Positions 32,824 through 43,100 of a stretch of DNA of 45,038 nucleotides are shown one piece after another. The stretch comes from JABDQZ01 sp050049775 (GTDB lineage: Bacteria > Pseudomonadota > Gammaproteobacteria > Chromatiales > Chromatiaceae). The notes beneath the pieces were generated by a model. That model was not told the origin of the DNA. It ran no database searches and was given only the letters and a program-made list of their open reading frames with translations. Where the stretch lies: the NCBI GenBank assembly GCA_050049775.1, contig JASFVP010000029.1:1-45038 (forward strand), given 5' to 3'. A program made the position numbers and the translations under genes. The stretch's first letter is position 1; the number at the start of each line of letters is the position of its first letter.

Positions 32824-33441
32824 ATGATCGGATACCGAATCTTTGTTGCCACCGCATTACTGATATACCTGACCGCATGCAGCGTTGGCGGGCCAACCCG
32901 GGAAGCTCACTTCTATGTGTTAAATTCGCTACCCGGTGAAGCTGTGGAACAAACAACACAGCAACCGCTATCCATCGGTGTCGGACCGGTGGTGTTGCCG
33001 GAACTGATCGAACGACCACAGATTGTCACCCGTATGGTTGCCAATCGGGTCGAACTCAACGAGTTTGAACGCTGGGGTGGTGACCTGAACAAGAATGTCG
33101 TGCAGGTGTTGTCGCAAAATCTCATGACGCGCTTGCGCACGGAGCAGGTCATTGCCTATCCCTGGCACAGGAAAGACAGCCCGGATTTACAGGTCAGTGT
33201 GCGCTTTTTGCGGTTTGACGGCCGCCTCGGCAAGTCCGCGGACCTTTCCGGCGTCTGGCAGTTATACAATGGCAAACAGGATTGCCAGTTACACAGCCAG
33301 ACATTCAACATCAGTACGGCACCGCCAAGCAGTGACTACGCCGGCCTGGTTGCCGCCATGAGCGCGGGACTGGCGCAATTGAGCCAGTTCATCGCTGCAC
33401 AGATTGCACAGCAGAACATCGCTTGTAAAACCACGCCATAA
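32824..33441 (+). CDS. pqiC: PqiC-like outer-membrane lipoprotein
   Basis: A 205-residue lipoprotein with lipobox LTAC (Cys19), of the PqiC/YmbA family (ABC-type transport auxiliary). REAHFYVLNSLPGE, then ISIGVGPVVLPELIERPQIV-like sequence, VELNEFERWGGDLNKNV and the later VSVRFLRFDGRLG are typical. It docks PqiB to the outer membrane. 13 bp after pqiB; last gene of the operon. Confidence 0.9.
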   Translation: MIGYRIFVATALLIYLTACSVGGPTREAHFYVLNSLPGEAVEQTTQQPLSIGVGPVVLPELIERPQIVTRMVANRVELNEFERWGGDLNKNVVQVLSQNLMTRLRTEQVIAYPWHRKDSPDLQVSVRFLRFDGRLGKSADLSGVWQLYNGKQDCQLHSQTFNISTAPPSSDYAGLVAAMSAGLAQLSQFIAAQIAQQNIACKTTP

Positions 33442-33450
33442 AAACAGCTG

Positions 33451-33476
33451 CCTGGGATTCACCTGTTCATTCCAGG
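33451..33476 (+). terminator. Weak hairpin after pqiC
   Basis: CCTGGGAT (33451-33458) pairs with ATTCCAGG (33469-33476), one G-T pair, loop of 10. No T tract follows, so termination is uncertain. Confidence 0.3.
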
Positions 33477-33623
33477 GTTGCCGGTACTTGCCAGAAACTT
33501 TGCAAGCTGCAATATGTCAACTTGTATATCTGCTTTTTACGTCATCTGGCTGTAACCGACACTGGCAGCCGATTCTGTAAGCTCGACTTTGTGATCCATT
33601 CAATGCTGATGCAAGGACAAATC

Positions 33624-34730
33624 ATGAAATCAAACCCGCTGAATTCACTCAATAGCCTCGGTCAAAGTCTCTGGCTGGATTTTATCGACCGTGGCATTTT
33701 AGCCGATGGCACATTATCCAACCTGATTGAACAGGACGACCTGTCCGGGCTGACCTCAAACCCGGCGATATTCAAGAAAGCCATCAGTAACGGTGACAAC
33801 TACAGCGAAGACATCGTGCGCCTGGCGCACGAAGGCTTGTCGCATACCTCGGTATACAACGAACTGGTGCTGGACGACATTGCCCGCGCGGCCGATTTTT
33901 TCCTGCCGGTTTATCAGCGCACCGGCGGTCGGGACGGTTATGTCAGCATTGAGGTGTCACCGTTGCTGGCGCGCGATGCCCGGGCATCCATCGCCGAGGC
34001 GCGCGATCTGTGGGCACGCCTGCAGCGACCGAATATCATGATCAAGATTCCCGGCACCCGCGAGGGCCTGCCGGCGATTACCACATTGTTGGCCGAAGGC
34101 ATCAACGTCAATGTCACGCTGTTGTTTTCGGTGCAACGTTATGCCGAAGTGCTGGAAGCCTATATGCAGGCCATGGAACAGCGTCTGGCGCAAGGCTTGC
34201 CGTTGTCCGGCATTGCTTCGGTGGCGAGCTTTTTTCTCAGCCGCATCGACGTCAAGGTCGATGCCATGCTGGATGACATGGACGCGCAACAGGAGCTGGC
34301 GTCGGATTTGCGCGGTCGTGCGGCGATTGCCAGTGCGGCACTGGCACATCGTCACTATCTGTCCGTCATCGAAAGCTCACGCTGGCAGAAACTTGCTGAT
34401 GCCGGAGCCAGTGTGCAGCGCCTGTTGTGGGCCAGCACCGGCACCAAGGATCCGGTTTACAGCGACATCAAGTATGTCGAACCGCTGATTGCCCAGGACA
34501 CCGTCAATACCTTGCCGATGAAAACCCTGCATGCCTATCGTGATCATGGCGAACCGGAGTTGCGCATCCAGCAGGCCACGGCCGATGCCGATCAGGTCAT
34601 GAGCCATCTTGCGCAGCTTGAAATCGACCTGACCCAACTGTCACAGCAACTGGAAGAGGAAGGTATCCGCAAGTTTATCGATCCTTATCAATCGATTCTG
34701 GCAACGCTCGAACAACAGATGTCCAGCTAA
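33624..34730 (+). CDS. tal: Transaldolase
   Basis: A 368-residue transaldolase of the long type. The ATG at 33624 follows AAGGACA; a longer frame begins at 33522 but lacks a site. SNPAIFKKAI near residue 46 is the conserved TSNP segment, and Lys141 in NIMIKIPGTREGLPAI is the Schiff-base lysine. It moves a dihydroxyacetone unit between sugar phosphates in the pentose phosphate pathway. The next gene converges with only 11 bp between stop codons. Confidence 0.93.
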   Translation: MKSNPLNSLNSLGQSLWLDFIDRGILADGTLSNLIEQDDLSGLTSNPAIFKKAISNGDNYSEDIVRLAHEGLSHTSVYNELVLDDIARAADFFLPVYQRTGGRDGYVSIEVSPLLARDARASIAEARDLWARLQRPNIMIKIPGTREGLPAITTLLAEGINVNVTLLFSVQRYAEVLEAYMQAMEQRLAQGLPLSGIASVASFFLSRIDVKVDAMLDDMDAQQELASDLRGRAAIASAALAHRHYLSVIESSRWQKLADAGASVQRLLWASTGTKDPVYSDIKYVEPLIAQDTVNTLPMKTLHAYRDHGEPELRIQQATADADQVMSHLAQLEIDLTQLSQQLEEEGIRKFIDPYQSILATLEQQMSS

Positions 34731-34741
34731 CCGAAGATTAA

Positions 34742-36880
34742 TCAAACGCGCCGCAGGTCGAGGCAATAATCCGTCACTGCGGTAGTAGGTGGTTCCAGTA
34801 TCTGCGGGATTTCGTGGCGGCTGATGGTTTCGATGACAAAACGTTCACGAATACGTCGTTGTGCTTCTTCGATCGAGTCTGGCAAACCATCGTAAGGCAG
34901 GCTGTCGGGCTGCCAATCGTGCAAGGTGATGCGCAGGGCTGTGTCACCGGCTGGCGGCAGCAGCGTCAGTACCAGCGGCATTTGTTTGCCGATGCCCGGG
35001 TGCAGGCCGGTCCAGGGCACAAAGGCACGGTAACGCAGGCCGAGGATCAGTGCCGGGCCGGCGCTGGTTTGTTCCATGCGCAGGGGTAATCGATAGGACC
35101 TGGCCAGTACCGACCAGCCGTCAAGATCAGCCTGTGCGGCATCGGGCGCTTGCAACAGCAGTTGCAGGCGTGAGGTGCTGGCGTCCACCAGTCGTGAGCC
35201 GCCTTCGTGCTGGCTTGCATCGCCGAGCAATGGCCAGAATTCGATGGCCTGATCAACGTCAAGACGGCAGCCCTGTAATTCGGCATGGCCGAGATGCCGC
35301 CAGCCATCGATAAACAGACGTTGCCGGATAGCTGCGCCTAGGCCGAAACCGACGCTGTCAAGATCATCGCAAACCTGCTGCAGGTCCTGGCGCAGATAAT
35401 ACGGCAAGGCAAAACGATCGTGCAGCTGGCTGCCCCAGTCGGTCAGTTGCGGTTCACCGGACTGTTTGGCCAGCATCGCGATTAACGCACGCAACAGCGC
35501 AGCGATGGCAGTGGCGGTCTCGGCATCCTGTGCCATGCGGAAGGCGCGGAATTCCACCAGACCCAACTGGCCGCGGCCGGGCAGGTACGGGTTCCAGAGT
35601 TTTTCGATGTTGATTTCACTGCGGTGCGAATTGCCGGAAGTATCCACCAGGAACGGACTCAGGCTGCGCCAGATGAATTCCGCATCGGGTTCATCGCTGC
35701 TTGCCAGTTGCTGCAGCGCCACCTGCAGTTCACTGAATGACTCACGCACGTTTTCGTCGGTGCGCGGCGACTGGCTGAAACTGCCGACATAACGCGGTGC
35801 AAACCAGTAAGACAATGACGGATGCTGATTGAGATAACCGACCAGTCGGCTTAACAGTTGCGGTGCTACAAAAAACGGACTGGCTTCGGGAGAGGCTCCG
35901 CCCAGCGTGAACTGACCGCCGCCGCCGCTTTCATTGATCTCGCCATTGTAGTGCAGGCGGTAGGGCGCCAGGCCTTCTTCCTTAATCACGGCAAACAGCT
36001 GGCGGCTCATGTCGAGGAACTCGCCCAGATTGCGCGCTGGCGCCTCATTGATTTCAATCACGGCCGGGTCGGGAGTTATGGTAGTCCATGCAATACTGGC
36101 ATCGACAGGCGGAGGAAAGCCGCACCAGATCAGGCTGTCCAAGCCGCATTGCTGTGCGACATGAGCCAGACGCGACAGGAATTCAGAAAACAGACTCACC
36201 TCAGGTAACGCCGGCAACTCGATAGCCGCATGCTGGTTTTTCCCCGCCTTGTCCGGCAGACAACCCAATGCCAGCAGATAAAGTCCTTCTGCCGCCAGTT
36301 CGTCGACCAGGCCTTCCGCTGGTATGGCCTGTGTGTGCAAGGTCGTCCGTTGCAGGCGCTTGTCGTCATCCGGCTCGTCGGGCAGTTCGCGATCGTCACA
36401 ACAGAACAGGATACGCTGGCCGAACTCGTCATCGATGCTGAAAGCAGTGGCGCGCCAGCCGTTGCCATTCAGGGCTGTGGCAAGCGCCTGCCAGAATGTA
36501 GCCAGACGCGTCGTATCGCAACTGGTACGTGCAACCACAGGCTGTGTCAGGGGATCCAGCGGTAATGCCGGCGCCAGTGGCAGAGCATCGCGACGTTGAT
36601 ACAGGCCATAACTCCAGCGTGGCAAATCCTCGCCCGGATATTGACGGCCGAGTGTGCGCAGAATCATGGAACCGGGATAAGCCTGGTACAGACGCCGGAT
36701 GATACGGCGGGCGTAGTCCTGCTTGGTTTTACCCAGAGCGTCGGTCAGCCATTCGGCATCTTCGGACAGGCGATTGGTAAACGTCGGCTCGGCGCCGATC
36801 CAGATATCCAGGCCGCTGTCAGCCACGGCGGCATCGAGAGCGCCAATGGCCGAATCAAAACTGTCAAAGTCAGCTTCCAC
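34742..36880 (-). CDS. DUF2126 protein lacking the transglutaminase domain
   Basis: A 712-residue protein whose sequence fits the DUF2126 part of large (~1100-residue) transglutaminase-like proteins: IWIGAEPTFTNRLSEDAEW, LGRQYPGEDLPRWSYGLYQRR, IEINEAPARNLGEFLDMSRQL, GGGGQFTLGGASPEASPFF and SYWFAPRYVGSFSQSPRTDEN. The usual N-terminal transglutaminase domain is absent: the frame is closed by a stop eight codons before the GTG start, no good ribosome-binding site is seen, and upstream lies the end of another gene. So it is either a natural short form or a gene that lost its 5' part. Function of DUF2126 is unknown. Confidence 0.8.
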   Translation of the reverse strand: MEADFDSFDSAIGALDAAVADSGLDIWIGAEPTFTNRLSEDAEWLTDALGKTKQDYARRIIRRLYQAYPGSMILRTLGRQYPGEDLPRWSYGLYQRRDALPLAPALPLDPLTQPVVARTSCDTTRLATFWQALATALNGNGWRATAFSIDDEFGQRILFCCDDRELPDEPDDDKRLQRTTLHTQAIPAEGLVDELAAEGLYLLALGCLPDKAGKNQHAAIELPALPEVSLFSEFLSRLAHVAQQCGLDSLIWCGFPPPVDASIAWTTITPDPAVIEINEAPARNLGEFLDMSRQLFAVIKEEGLAPYRLHYNGEINESGGGGQFTLGGASPEASPFFVAPQLLSRLVGYLNQHPSLSYWFAPRYVGSFSQSPRTDENVRESFSELQVALQQLASSDEPDAEFIWRSLSPFLVDTSGNSHRSEINIEKLWNPYLPGRGQLGLVEFRAFRMAQDAETATAIAALLRALIAMLAKQSGEPQLTDWGSQLHDRFALPYYLRQDLQQVCDDLDSVGFGLGAAIRQRLFIDGWRHLGHAELQGCRLDVDQAIEFWPLLGDASQHEGGSRLVDASTSRLQLLLQAPDAAQADLDGWSVLARSYRLPLRMEQTSAGPALILGLRYRAFVPWTGLHPGIGKQMPLVLTLLPPAGDTALRITLHDWQPDSLPYDGLPDSIEEAQRRIRERFVIETISRHEIPQILEPPTTAVTDYCLDLRRV

Positions 36881-36977
36881 GGCATTGAGTGTTTCCCAAT
36901 TATCTCAGGCTGTCAAAAGCTAACTGTTGTCGCCGGTTTTGTTGCACCAGCCTGGCGCAAATGCCGGCTGTCTTCAG

Positions 36978-37578
36978 CTATTTTTCGTCGCGACTGATCG
37001 ATTCCAGTGCATCCGGATCGTTAAATGCCAGTTCATTGCGGGTTTCGCTGATCAATCCTCGGCGTTTGAATTCAGCGATGATGCGTGAAGCGGTTTCCGT
37101 GCTGATGCCCAGGATATCACCCATGTCTTCCCGATTGAGATGGCTGCCCCAGGCCAGGTTTTCAGCCTTTTGCATTTCAAACAACAGTCGTGCCATACGC
37201 ACCTGTGAAGTGCCGGTGGAAAACAGGGTGATGAAGCGATCGGCTTCGTCGAGGCTGGCCTGCCAGCGCAGCATGAGATTTTTATACAGTACGGGGTAGC
37301 GCGTCTCGAGTTCCAGAATGGTGCGTACCGGTATGCGGCAGACATCGCTTTTGTGGGTAGTCATGGCGGAATGGTGATAGCTGGAATCGACCAGCAGTTC
37401 CAGTCCGGCAATGTCGCCGGGTTTGAGTAAACGCACCACGCGCTGATCGCCATTGGGCAGGAACTGGTACAGCTTGACCAGGCCGCGACGAACACTATAG
37501 AGCGATTCCCCGGCATCACCGATTTCGTAGAGCGGTATTTTTTTGTCGTAACAGAGCCAGCCACATCTGTGCCAGACC
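36978..37578 (-). pseudogene. Crp/Fnr-family regulator with damaged 5' end
   Basis: The frame encodes most of a Crp/Fnr regulator: the cyclic-nucleotide-binding-like barrel (KKIPLYEIGDAGESLYSVRR, LVKLYQFLPNGDQR, LLKPGDIAGLELLV), the dimer helix and the DNA-binding domain (SHLNREDMGDILGISTETAS, RIIAEFKRRGLI). The frame is open back to a stop at 37581 but has no ATG, GTG or TTG before position 37439, which lies in the middle of the barrel. The usual N-terminal part, with its Cys motif and first helix, is not found in this frame; a C-R-A-C stretch occurs in it beyond the stop. A frameshift, 5' replacement or sequence error near 37540-37700 is likely. A run of seven T's (37538-37544) is one suspect place. 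Confidence 0.7.
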
Positions 37579-37804
37579 TGTCACGAGCCGATTGCTCCGG
37601 CCGGTGTTGCCACCGGGCCGCATGCGCGACACTCGCGCCTGGCGCTGAGTTTCCGTGCGCCCGGTGCACCCGATTAGGGTCCCGATCCTGGCCCGGGCGC
37701 GGGGATTTCCAGATTCGTCATGGGCGAATCCTGTGGCAATTGCCATAGCATGGTCCACGGTAGTAACCACCCGGCTGGCGCCAAGCTGACACGCTAGATC
37801 TATC

Positions 37805-37832
37805 GCTGCTGGCGTACAAACGCGCCAGCAGC
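37805..37832. other. Perfect hairpin between the broken Crp/Fnr gene and the DUF1207 gene
   Basis: GCTGCTGGCG (37805-37814) pairs with CGCCAGCAGC (37823-37832), 10 bp, loop of 8, followed by TTTCT on the plus strand. It may be a terminator for something reading rightward or a control element; nothing transcribed toward it is known. The stretch 37579-37996 otherwise holds no supported gene. Confidence 0.4.
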
Positions 37833-37996
37833 TTTCTCCAGGCTAAATCATTTTTTGCATTGTGCAGGCGCAGCCCTGGCAGATGAGTTACCGCGTTTTT
37901 CCCGTCAGCAAGACTTTTATTTCGCGTACTATAGCCATCCGGGAATCAATCTTACTCCCGGAATATCGGCAATCTGTAATCGAGCAGGGGAAACAG

Positions 37997-39166
37997 ATGT
38001 TACGCTCAAGCGATTCTGACAAAGCTGTAATGCGATGCAGCATGCAAAATAATTACTGCAGTAAAGCGCTGCCGTCGTGGCTTTTCGTTTTGTTACTCTG
38101 GTTGCCAGCCACCCTCCCGGCAGGCGATGGCATCAGCGATGACTATCTGAAGGGCTACCTCAGCTCGGTGCTGGAGCGTGAATTCGACTGGCCGCGTGGC
38201 AGTTATCAACTGCAAGTGCACGATGGCCTGGCCACGATTGAACTGAGTGAAGACGACACGGTGCGTCGAAACCAGGTTGAAACCGGCCTCAGCGGTATCG
38301 AGGGTTTGCAAGGCGTCAATATCCTGGTTGCTGACCAGAAACCTGTTGCCGAACAGCCGACGACGGCACGGCGTCAGCTGTACAGTTTTCTCGGTGTCAC
38401 ACCGGATACCATCCCGTTTCCGAACGGCGATCTGTTTTTACCATTGCTGGCCGATCCCAAGCAGCCACAGTTTTTTGTCAGTTACCGGCGCTACGATACC
38501 TCGGTGGATACCATCAACATGGGAGCGGTTGGTTTTGGCGAAACCTTCGGTCTCTACCGGCGTGAAGGCAAGCGGCCCGGTGACGGTTTACAGGTCAGCA
38601 TATCCGGTGGCCTGTTCGCACAATTCAATCTGGATGCGCCATCACACGATCTCATCAATGCCGATTACACCATCGGCCTGCCGGTCACCTATCGGCACGG
38701 CCCCTTGTCGGCGCGCTTGCGCCTCTATCATCAGAGCTCGCATCTCGGTGACGAGTATTTGCTGCGCGCCCAGCCGGAGCGCATCAACCTGAGCTTTGAA
38801 TCGCTGGAGATGCTGTTTTCCTACGAATGGCAGGGATTGCGCGCCTACGGCGGTGGTGAGTATCTGCTGCGTCGTGATCCGGGCGACCTGGAGCGCGCCA
38901 GCCTGCATGGCGGTTTCGAATACCGTCGCGGGCAACCGACGTTATTTGGCGGACGTCTGGTCGGCGGTCTGGATTTGAAAAGCTGGCAGGAACACGACTG
39001 GTCAGCTGACGCCAGCCTGAAACTCGGTCTTGAGTTTGGCGCCAACGAACCGGGTCGACGCCGCCTACGCATCATGGCCGAAGCCTACGATGGTTATGCG
39101 CCGCACGGCCAGTTCTATGATGACGAGATTTCCTACTACGGACTGGGCCTGTATCTCGGTTTCTGA
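37997..39166 (+). CDS. DUF1207 outer-membrane protein with BON-like N-terminal domain
   Basis: A 389-residue protein. The ATG at 37997 follows AGGGG by six bases; a later ATG at 38042 is possible, with the signal peptide (PSWLFVLLLWLPATLPAG) after either. Residues ~50-110 look like a BON-type domain (GSYQLQVHDGLATIELSED, TGLSGIEGLQGVNILV). The main part fits DUF1207: FLPLLADPKQPQFFVSYRRY, GAVGFGETFGLYRR and the closing SYYGLGLYLGF, a beta-barrel with a terminal Phe as in outer-membrane proteins. Its role is unknown. It converges with the LOG gene, one base apart. Confidence 0.83.
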   Translation: MLRSSDSDKAVMRCSMQNNYCSKALPSWLFVLLLWLPATLPAGDGISDDYLKGYLSSVLEREFDWPRGSYQLQVHDGLATIELSEDDTVRRNQVETGLSGIEGLQGVNILVADQKPVAEQPTTARRQLYSFLGVTPDTIPFPNGDLFLPLLADPKQPQFFVSYRRYDTSVDTINMGAVGFGETFGLYRREGKRPGDGLQVSISGGLFAQFNLDAPSHDLINADYTIGLPVTYRHGPLSARLRLYHQSSHLGDEYLLRAQPERINLSFESLEMLFSYEWQGLRAYGGGEYLLRRDPGDLERASLHGGFEYRRGQPTLFGGRLVGGLDLKSWQEHDWSADASLKLGLEFGANEPGRRRLRIMAEAYDGYAPHGQFYDDEISYYGLGLYLGF

Positions 39167-39167
39167 T

Positions 39168-40139
39168 TCAGTCGGCGTCGTTAAACAGCGGTGTACCGTT
39201 GCTTGCATACCATTGCAGAATGCCGTGCCAGATTTCCTCGGCACTTTCTGCATACCAGAACAGCTCGCGGTCTTCATCGTCGATGACGCCTTCCTCGACC
39301 AGAAAGTCGATGTTGACCGCCTGACGCCAGTACTCCTCACCGACCAGGATGATCGGCACCGGTTTGATCTTGCGGGTCTGCACCAGAGTCAGGGTTTCGA
39401 ACAGTTCATCGAAGGTGCCATAACCGCCCGGGAAAGCCACCAGCGCACGGGTACGCAATAAAAAGTGCAGCTTGCGCAGGGCAAAATAATGAAAACGAAA
39501 GCACAGGTCCGGCGTGATGTAGGGGTTGGGGTACTGTTCATGTGGCAGGCTGATGTTGAGTCCGACCGAAATGCTGTCGACATCATGGGCACCGCGGTTG
39601 GCGGACTCCATGATACCGGGGCCGCCACCGGTCATGATGACCAGTTGGCCGTCACCGATCATTTCACCGGCGCGGCTGACCAAGCGCGCGAATTCGCGTG
39701 CGACTTCGTAATAATAGCTTTTGGCCTGGATGCGTTTGGCGATGGCCAGGCGCCGCTGTAGTTCGGCATTGTCCGGGTCGGCGCCAAGCTGCTCGCTCAA
39801 CTGATCGACCCGGAGTTGCGCCGCCGCGGGTTCGTGAATTCGCGTGCTGCCGAACACGACGATGGTGTGATCAATGCCATGCTGCTGCAACAGCAACTCG
39901 GGTTTCTGGTAATCGATCTGCAGACGCACACCACGGGTTGCATCGAGATTCAGAAAGCTGACGTCCTGGTCCGCCTGCTGGTAACTCGGGCTGTTCATGA
40001 TGGCCTGCACCCGGTTTGGTGCTTCATGATCTTCGTGTGCCGGTTTGGGCTGGCATTCCGGTAAAGGTTCGCGCCGCTGTTGCGGATGCGGTGGTGTTGG
40101 AATGACCGGCTGGCCAGGTGTGTCAGATGATTCTTTCAT
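39168..40139 (-). CDS. LOG-family nucleotide-binding protein
   Basis: A 323-residue protein of the LOG (lysine decarboxylase-like Rossmann) family. The two signature motifs are present: TGGGPGIMESANRGA (Gly171-175) and FPGGYGTFDELFETLTLVQ (237-245). Such proteins split the ribosyl bond of nucleoside 5'-monophosphates (cytokinin-activating type) or have related roles. The N-terminal ~60 residues are Pro/Glu-rich and lie outside the domain. It lies 60 bp downstream of tamB on the same strand. Confidence 0.88.
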   Translation of the reverse strand: MKESSDTPGQPVIPTPPHPQQRREPLPECQPKPAHEDHEAPNRVQAIMNSPSYQQADQDVSFLNLDATRGVRLQIDYQKPELLLQQHGIDHTIVVFGSTRIHEPAAAQLRVDQLSEQLGADPDNAELQRRLAIAKRIQAKSYYYEVAREFARLVSRAGEMIGDGQLVIMTGGGPGIMESANRGAHDVDSISVGLNISLPHEQYPNPYITPDLCFRFHYFALRKLHFLLRTRALVAFPGGYGTFDELFETLTLVQTRKIKPVPIILVGEEYWRQAVNIDFLVEEGVIDDEDRELFWYAESAEEIWHGILQWYASNGTPLFNDAD

Positions 40140-40199
40140 GGTGATGTTCCAGGAAGCTCGTTGTTGTCAGACCAATGGTTGTGCTGCATGGCATTGCAT

Positions 40200-43100
40200 T
40201 TATTTTTCAACATCGTATATCAGGTCCATGCTTTGTGCCGCACCGGATTGCACCTCAAGGCGCAGGCGTTTGCTCAGGCGATAACGCGTCACCAAGGCGC
40301 CTTGGTTGTCGAACAGGCCAACGGCATAACTGACGTACAGATCGGGTGACAGGTATTTGCCGAGCAGCAGGGAAGTCTCTTCAAGACTGCCGCCTTCCTG
40401 CAGACTGACTTCATCGACGCCAAGGCCTTGCGCCAACTGGTCGAGAATCTGCTGGCTTTTTTCCAGTCCCTTGCTGGCCAGCGCCTGGCGCAGTAATACG
40501 CCGGTGCCCGGGCTTTTCGCATCCAGCCCTTGTCCGGTAAGCAGATAGGCCAGCGCTTCCTCTTCCGGTAGCGATGGCGTGCTGGATACCTGCACCAGCG
40601 GCTTTTGCAGGCTGCCGCTGAGATTGAGTATGGCGGTGACCGATTCGTCTTTGGATAAACGCGTCGCCTGGATATCCAGATTTGGATTTTGCGGTGGACC
40701 GTTAAACAGCACCCGTCCCTGTTTGATGCTCAGGTCCTGGCCATAGGCCTTGTAACTGCCTTCCTTGAGTTGCAGTTCGCCCTGCGCCAGATTGCGACCT
40801 TGCTGGCTGTGCAGATCGACCTTGCCGACCAGACGGGTATTCAATCCGAAACCGTCAAAGTGCACCTGGTCACCGACCTGTATTTCGACGCGGGCCTCAA
40901 GTTCCAATGGCGGCTCTGCAGTTTGCGACTCGACTTTGCCGACAATGATTTCATCATCGCTGACACCAACAGCGGTTTTGGGCAATTGCTTTATCCGGAT
41001 GTCCGCTTTGGGCAAGGCCAGTTTGCCGTTAATGCCGCGATGTTTTTTACTCAGCCGGATGTCCAGGTCGGGCGAGGCAAAGGCCACCGCTTCGGGCAGG
41101 CGCACAAACTGGAAGTCCTGTCCCTGCAGTTCCAGCGCCAGCGGCCAGCCTTGCGTGGCATCCAGCAACAGGTCGCCGTTCAGCTTGAGCAGTCCGCCGC
41201 CGGATTTCATCTCACCCTGTAACAGCAGCCGCTCGACGCCCTGGTTTCTGGCCGAGAGGTGAATGTCCTGCAATGCAATGCCCAGTTGCGGTACCGTGGC
41301 GGCAGCGTTGTTCAGGTCCATGTATCCCTGAATTTCAGGCTGGCGCAGATTGCCGCTGATATCGGCTTGTGCGATCAGCTGCCCCTGGATGTCACTCAAT
41401 CCCGGCAGCAACGGGCCAAACGCTTGCAGATCGGGCAACTGCGCATTGAGTTTGCCGGACACGGGTGTGGCGTTGTTCAGATCCAGAGCAGCGGTTTGCA
41501 AGTTGGCGGCAATCTCTCCATTACCGGCTTTAAGTTGCAATTCGGCGCGGTTGTGGTCCGGACTCATCTGGAATCGCACTGCGCCATCGCGCAAGCTCAT
41601 TTGCAGGGGCTGGTCTTCATTGTTGTGCAACCGCAACATGCCCTGTGGCAATTCAAGCCGGGCTTCACCTTGCAAGGCAGTTGTCGGCCCATGCAATTGC
41701 AGTGCCCCATTGATCTCACCTTCCAGGCTGACTGGCTCAGGCAGCCAGCTTGAGAAAAATTTCAGTGGCAGGGTAGTGAGCTGTGCATCAATGCGCGTGT
41801 CTTGCGGTTGCCATTGCATATTGCTGCACAGGCTGGCTTTGTCCTGTTGCAGGCAAAGCATTTGCAGATTGAATTGGCCGTTGCCGGCCTGCAAGTTGGC
41901 GGCAGTGGTATTTTCCCACTGACCGGTTTGTTTTTCATGAATATGCAGCTGTTGTATTTGTCCACGCCACAGTGGCGCCTGCCAGCCGCCGGCAAGGCGG
42001 GTTTTTATCTGCAGGTCTGGTGCGACCAGTGACAACTGTGCTTCATGTTGTTGCGGCGTGCCGCTGATGTCGAGCGACAGTTGTTGGGCGCGCCAGTCGC
42101 CGCTACGCAGGGCTGTGGCATTCAGTTTGCCATTGGCCTGGCCCTGATCCCAGCGCAGCTTGCCGTTCAGTTGCGCAATGCCATAGTCGGCGTATGCAAG
42201 TTTGCTGGCTTGCACCGTAGTGGTGATCTCCGGCTGATCCCGATTGCCGGCCAGTTGGCCTTCGGCCTCGATCTGTCCCTTGAGTGCGGGCCAGAATGCC
42301 GCCAGGTCCGGTGCGTGCAGAACGTAATCCAGATCCAGTGACTCAGCGATGTGACCCTGCAACTGGAGCCGGTTTGGTCCGCTGTGCAGTTGTACGGATT
42401 GCAGTTCGATACCCTGGTGGTCGTAGCGACCGCTGCCATTGGCGGAAACGGGTTGTTGCTGCAATGTACCGCTCAACTGTTTGAGATTGCCTTGCAGCCA
42501 GAATCCCTGGCCATCCATGCCCATCTGCAACATGGCCTGCAGCGACAACTTGCCAGGCCAGTCGTGCCACTGCACGGATGGGTCGAGTGTTTCGCCCGAG
42601 ATGGCAAGATCGGCAGCGAACTGCGGCAGCCAGGTAATCTGGCCCGTGGCATTGAGCTTGCCGTCGAGCACGGTGGCCTCGAACTGCAGGTCATTAATGC
42701 CATTGGCATGGATTTGTCCTTGCAGGCTGGCTTGCATGCCGGGGATCTGGCTGTCGGGAAACCGCAGTGTTGTATTGGCCTGCAACAAGGGGTGTTGAAG
42801 TGCGCCGCTGAGCTGGTAACGACCAGCCTGCGCCTGGATGACGGCTGATTGTAACGGCCAGCTGATTTGCTGCCACTCGCCATGCAGGTCAAGACTGGTT
42901 GCATCTTCGTCGAATTCGATATGCCCGTTGGTACTAATGATGAATGGCTTGCTGGTGACATGTTCGATGGCCAGCCCTTTGCTGTCGCCCGTGATACTAG
43001 CCTTGCCGCTTGCCGCTGCAAATTCCGGCATATCACCATGCCAGTCGAGTTGCAGTGAATACGGATAAAGCTTTGACAGATTCAGCTGGCCGCTGGCGGT

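Noticed and set aside
36978..37439. The Crp/Fnr gene as a complete 153-residue protein starting at the GTG at 37439.
   Set aside because: The coding similarity clearly continues upstream of this GTG, which lies in the middle of the sensor barrel.
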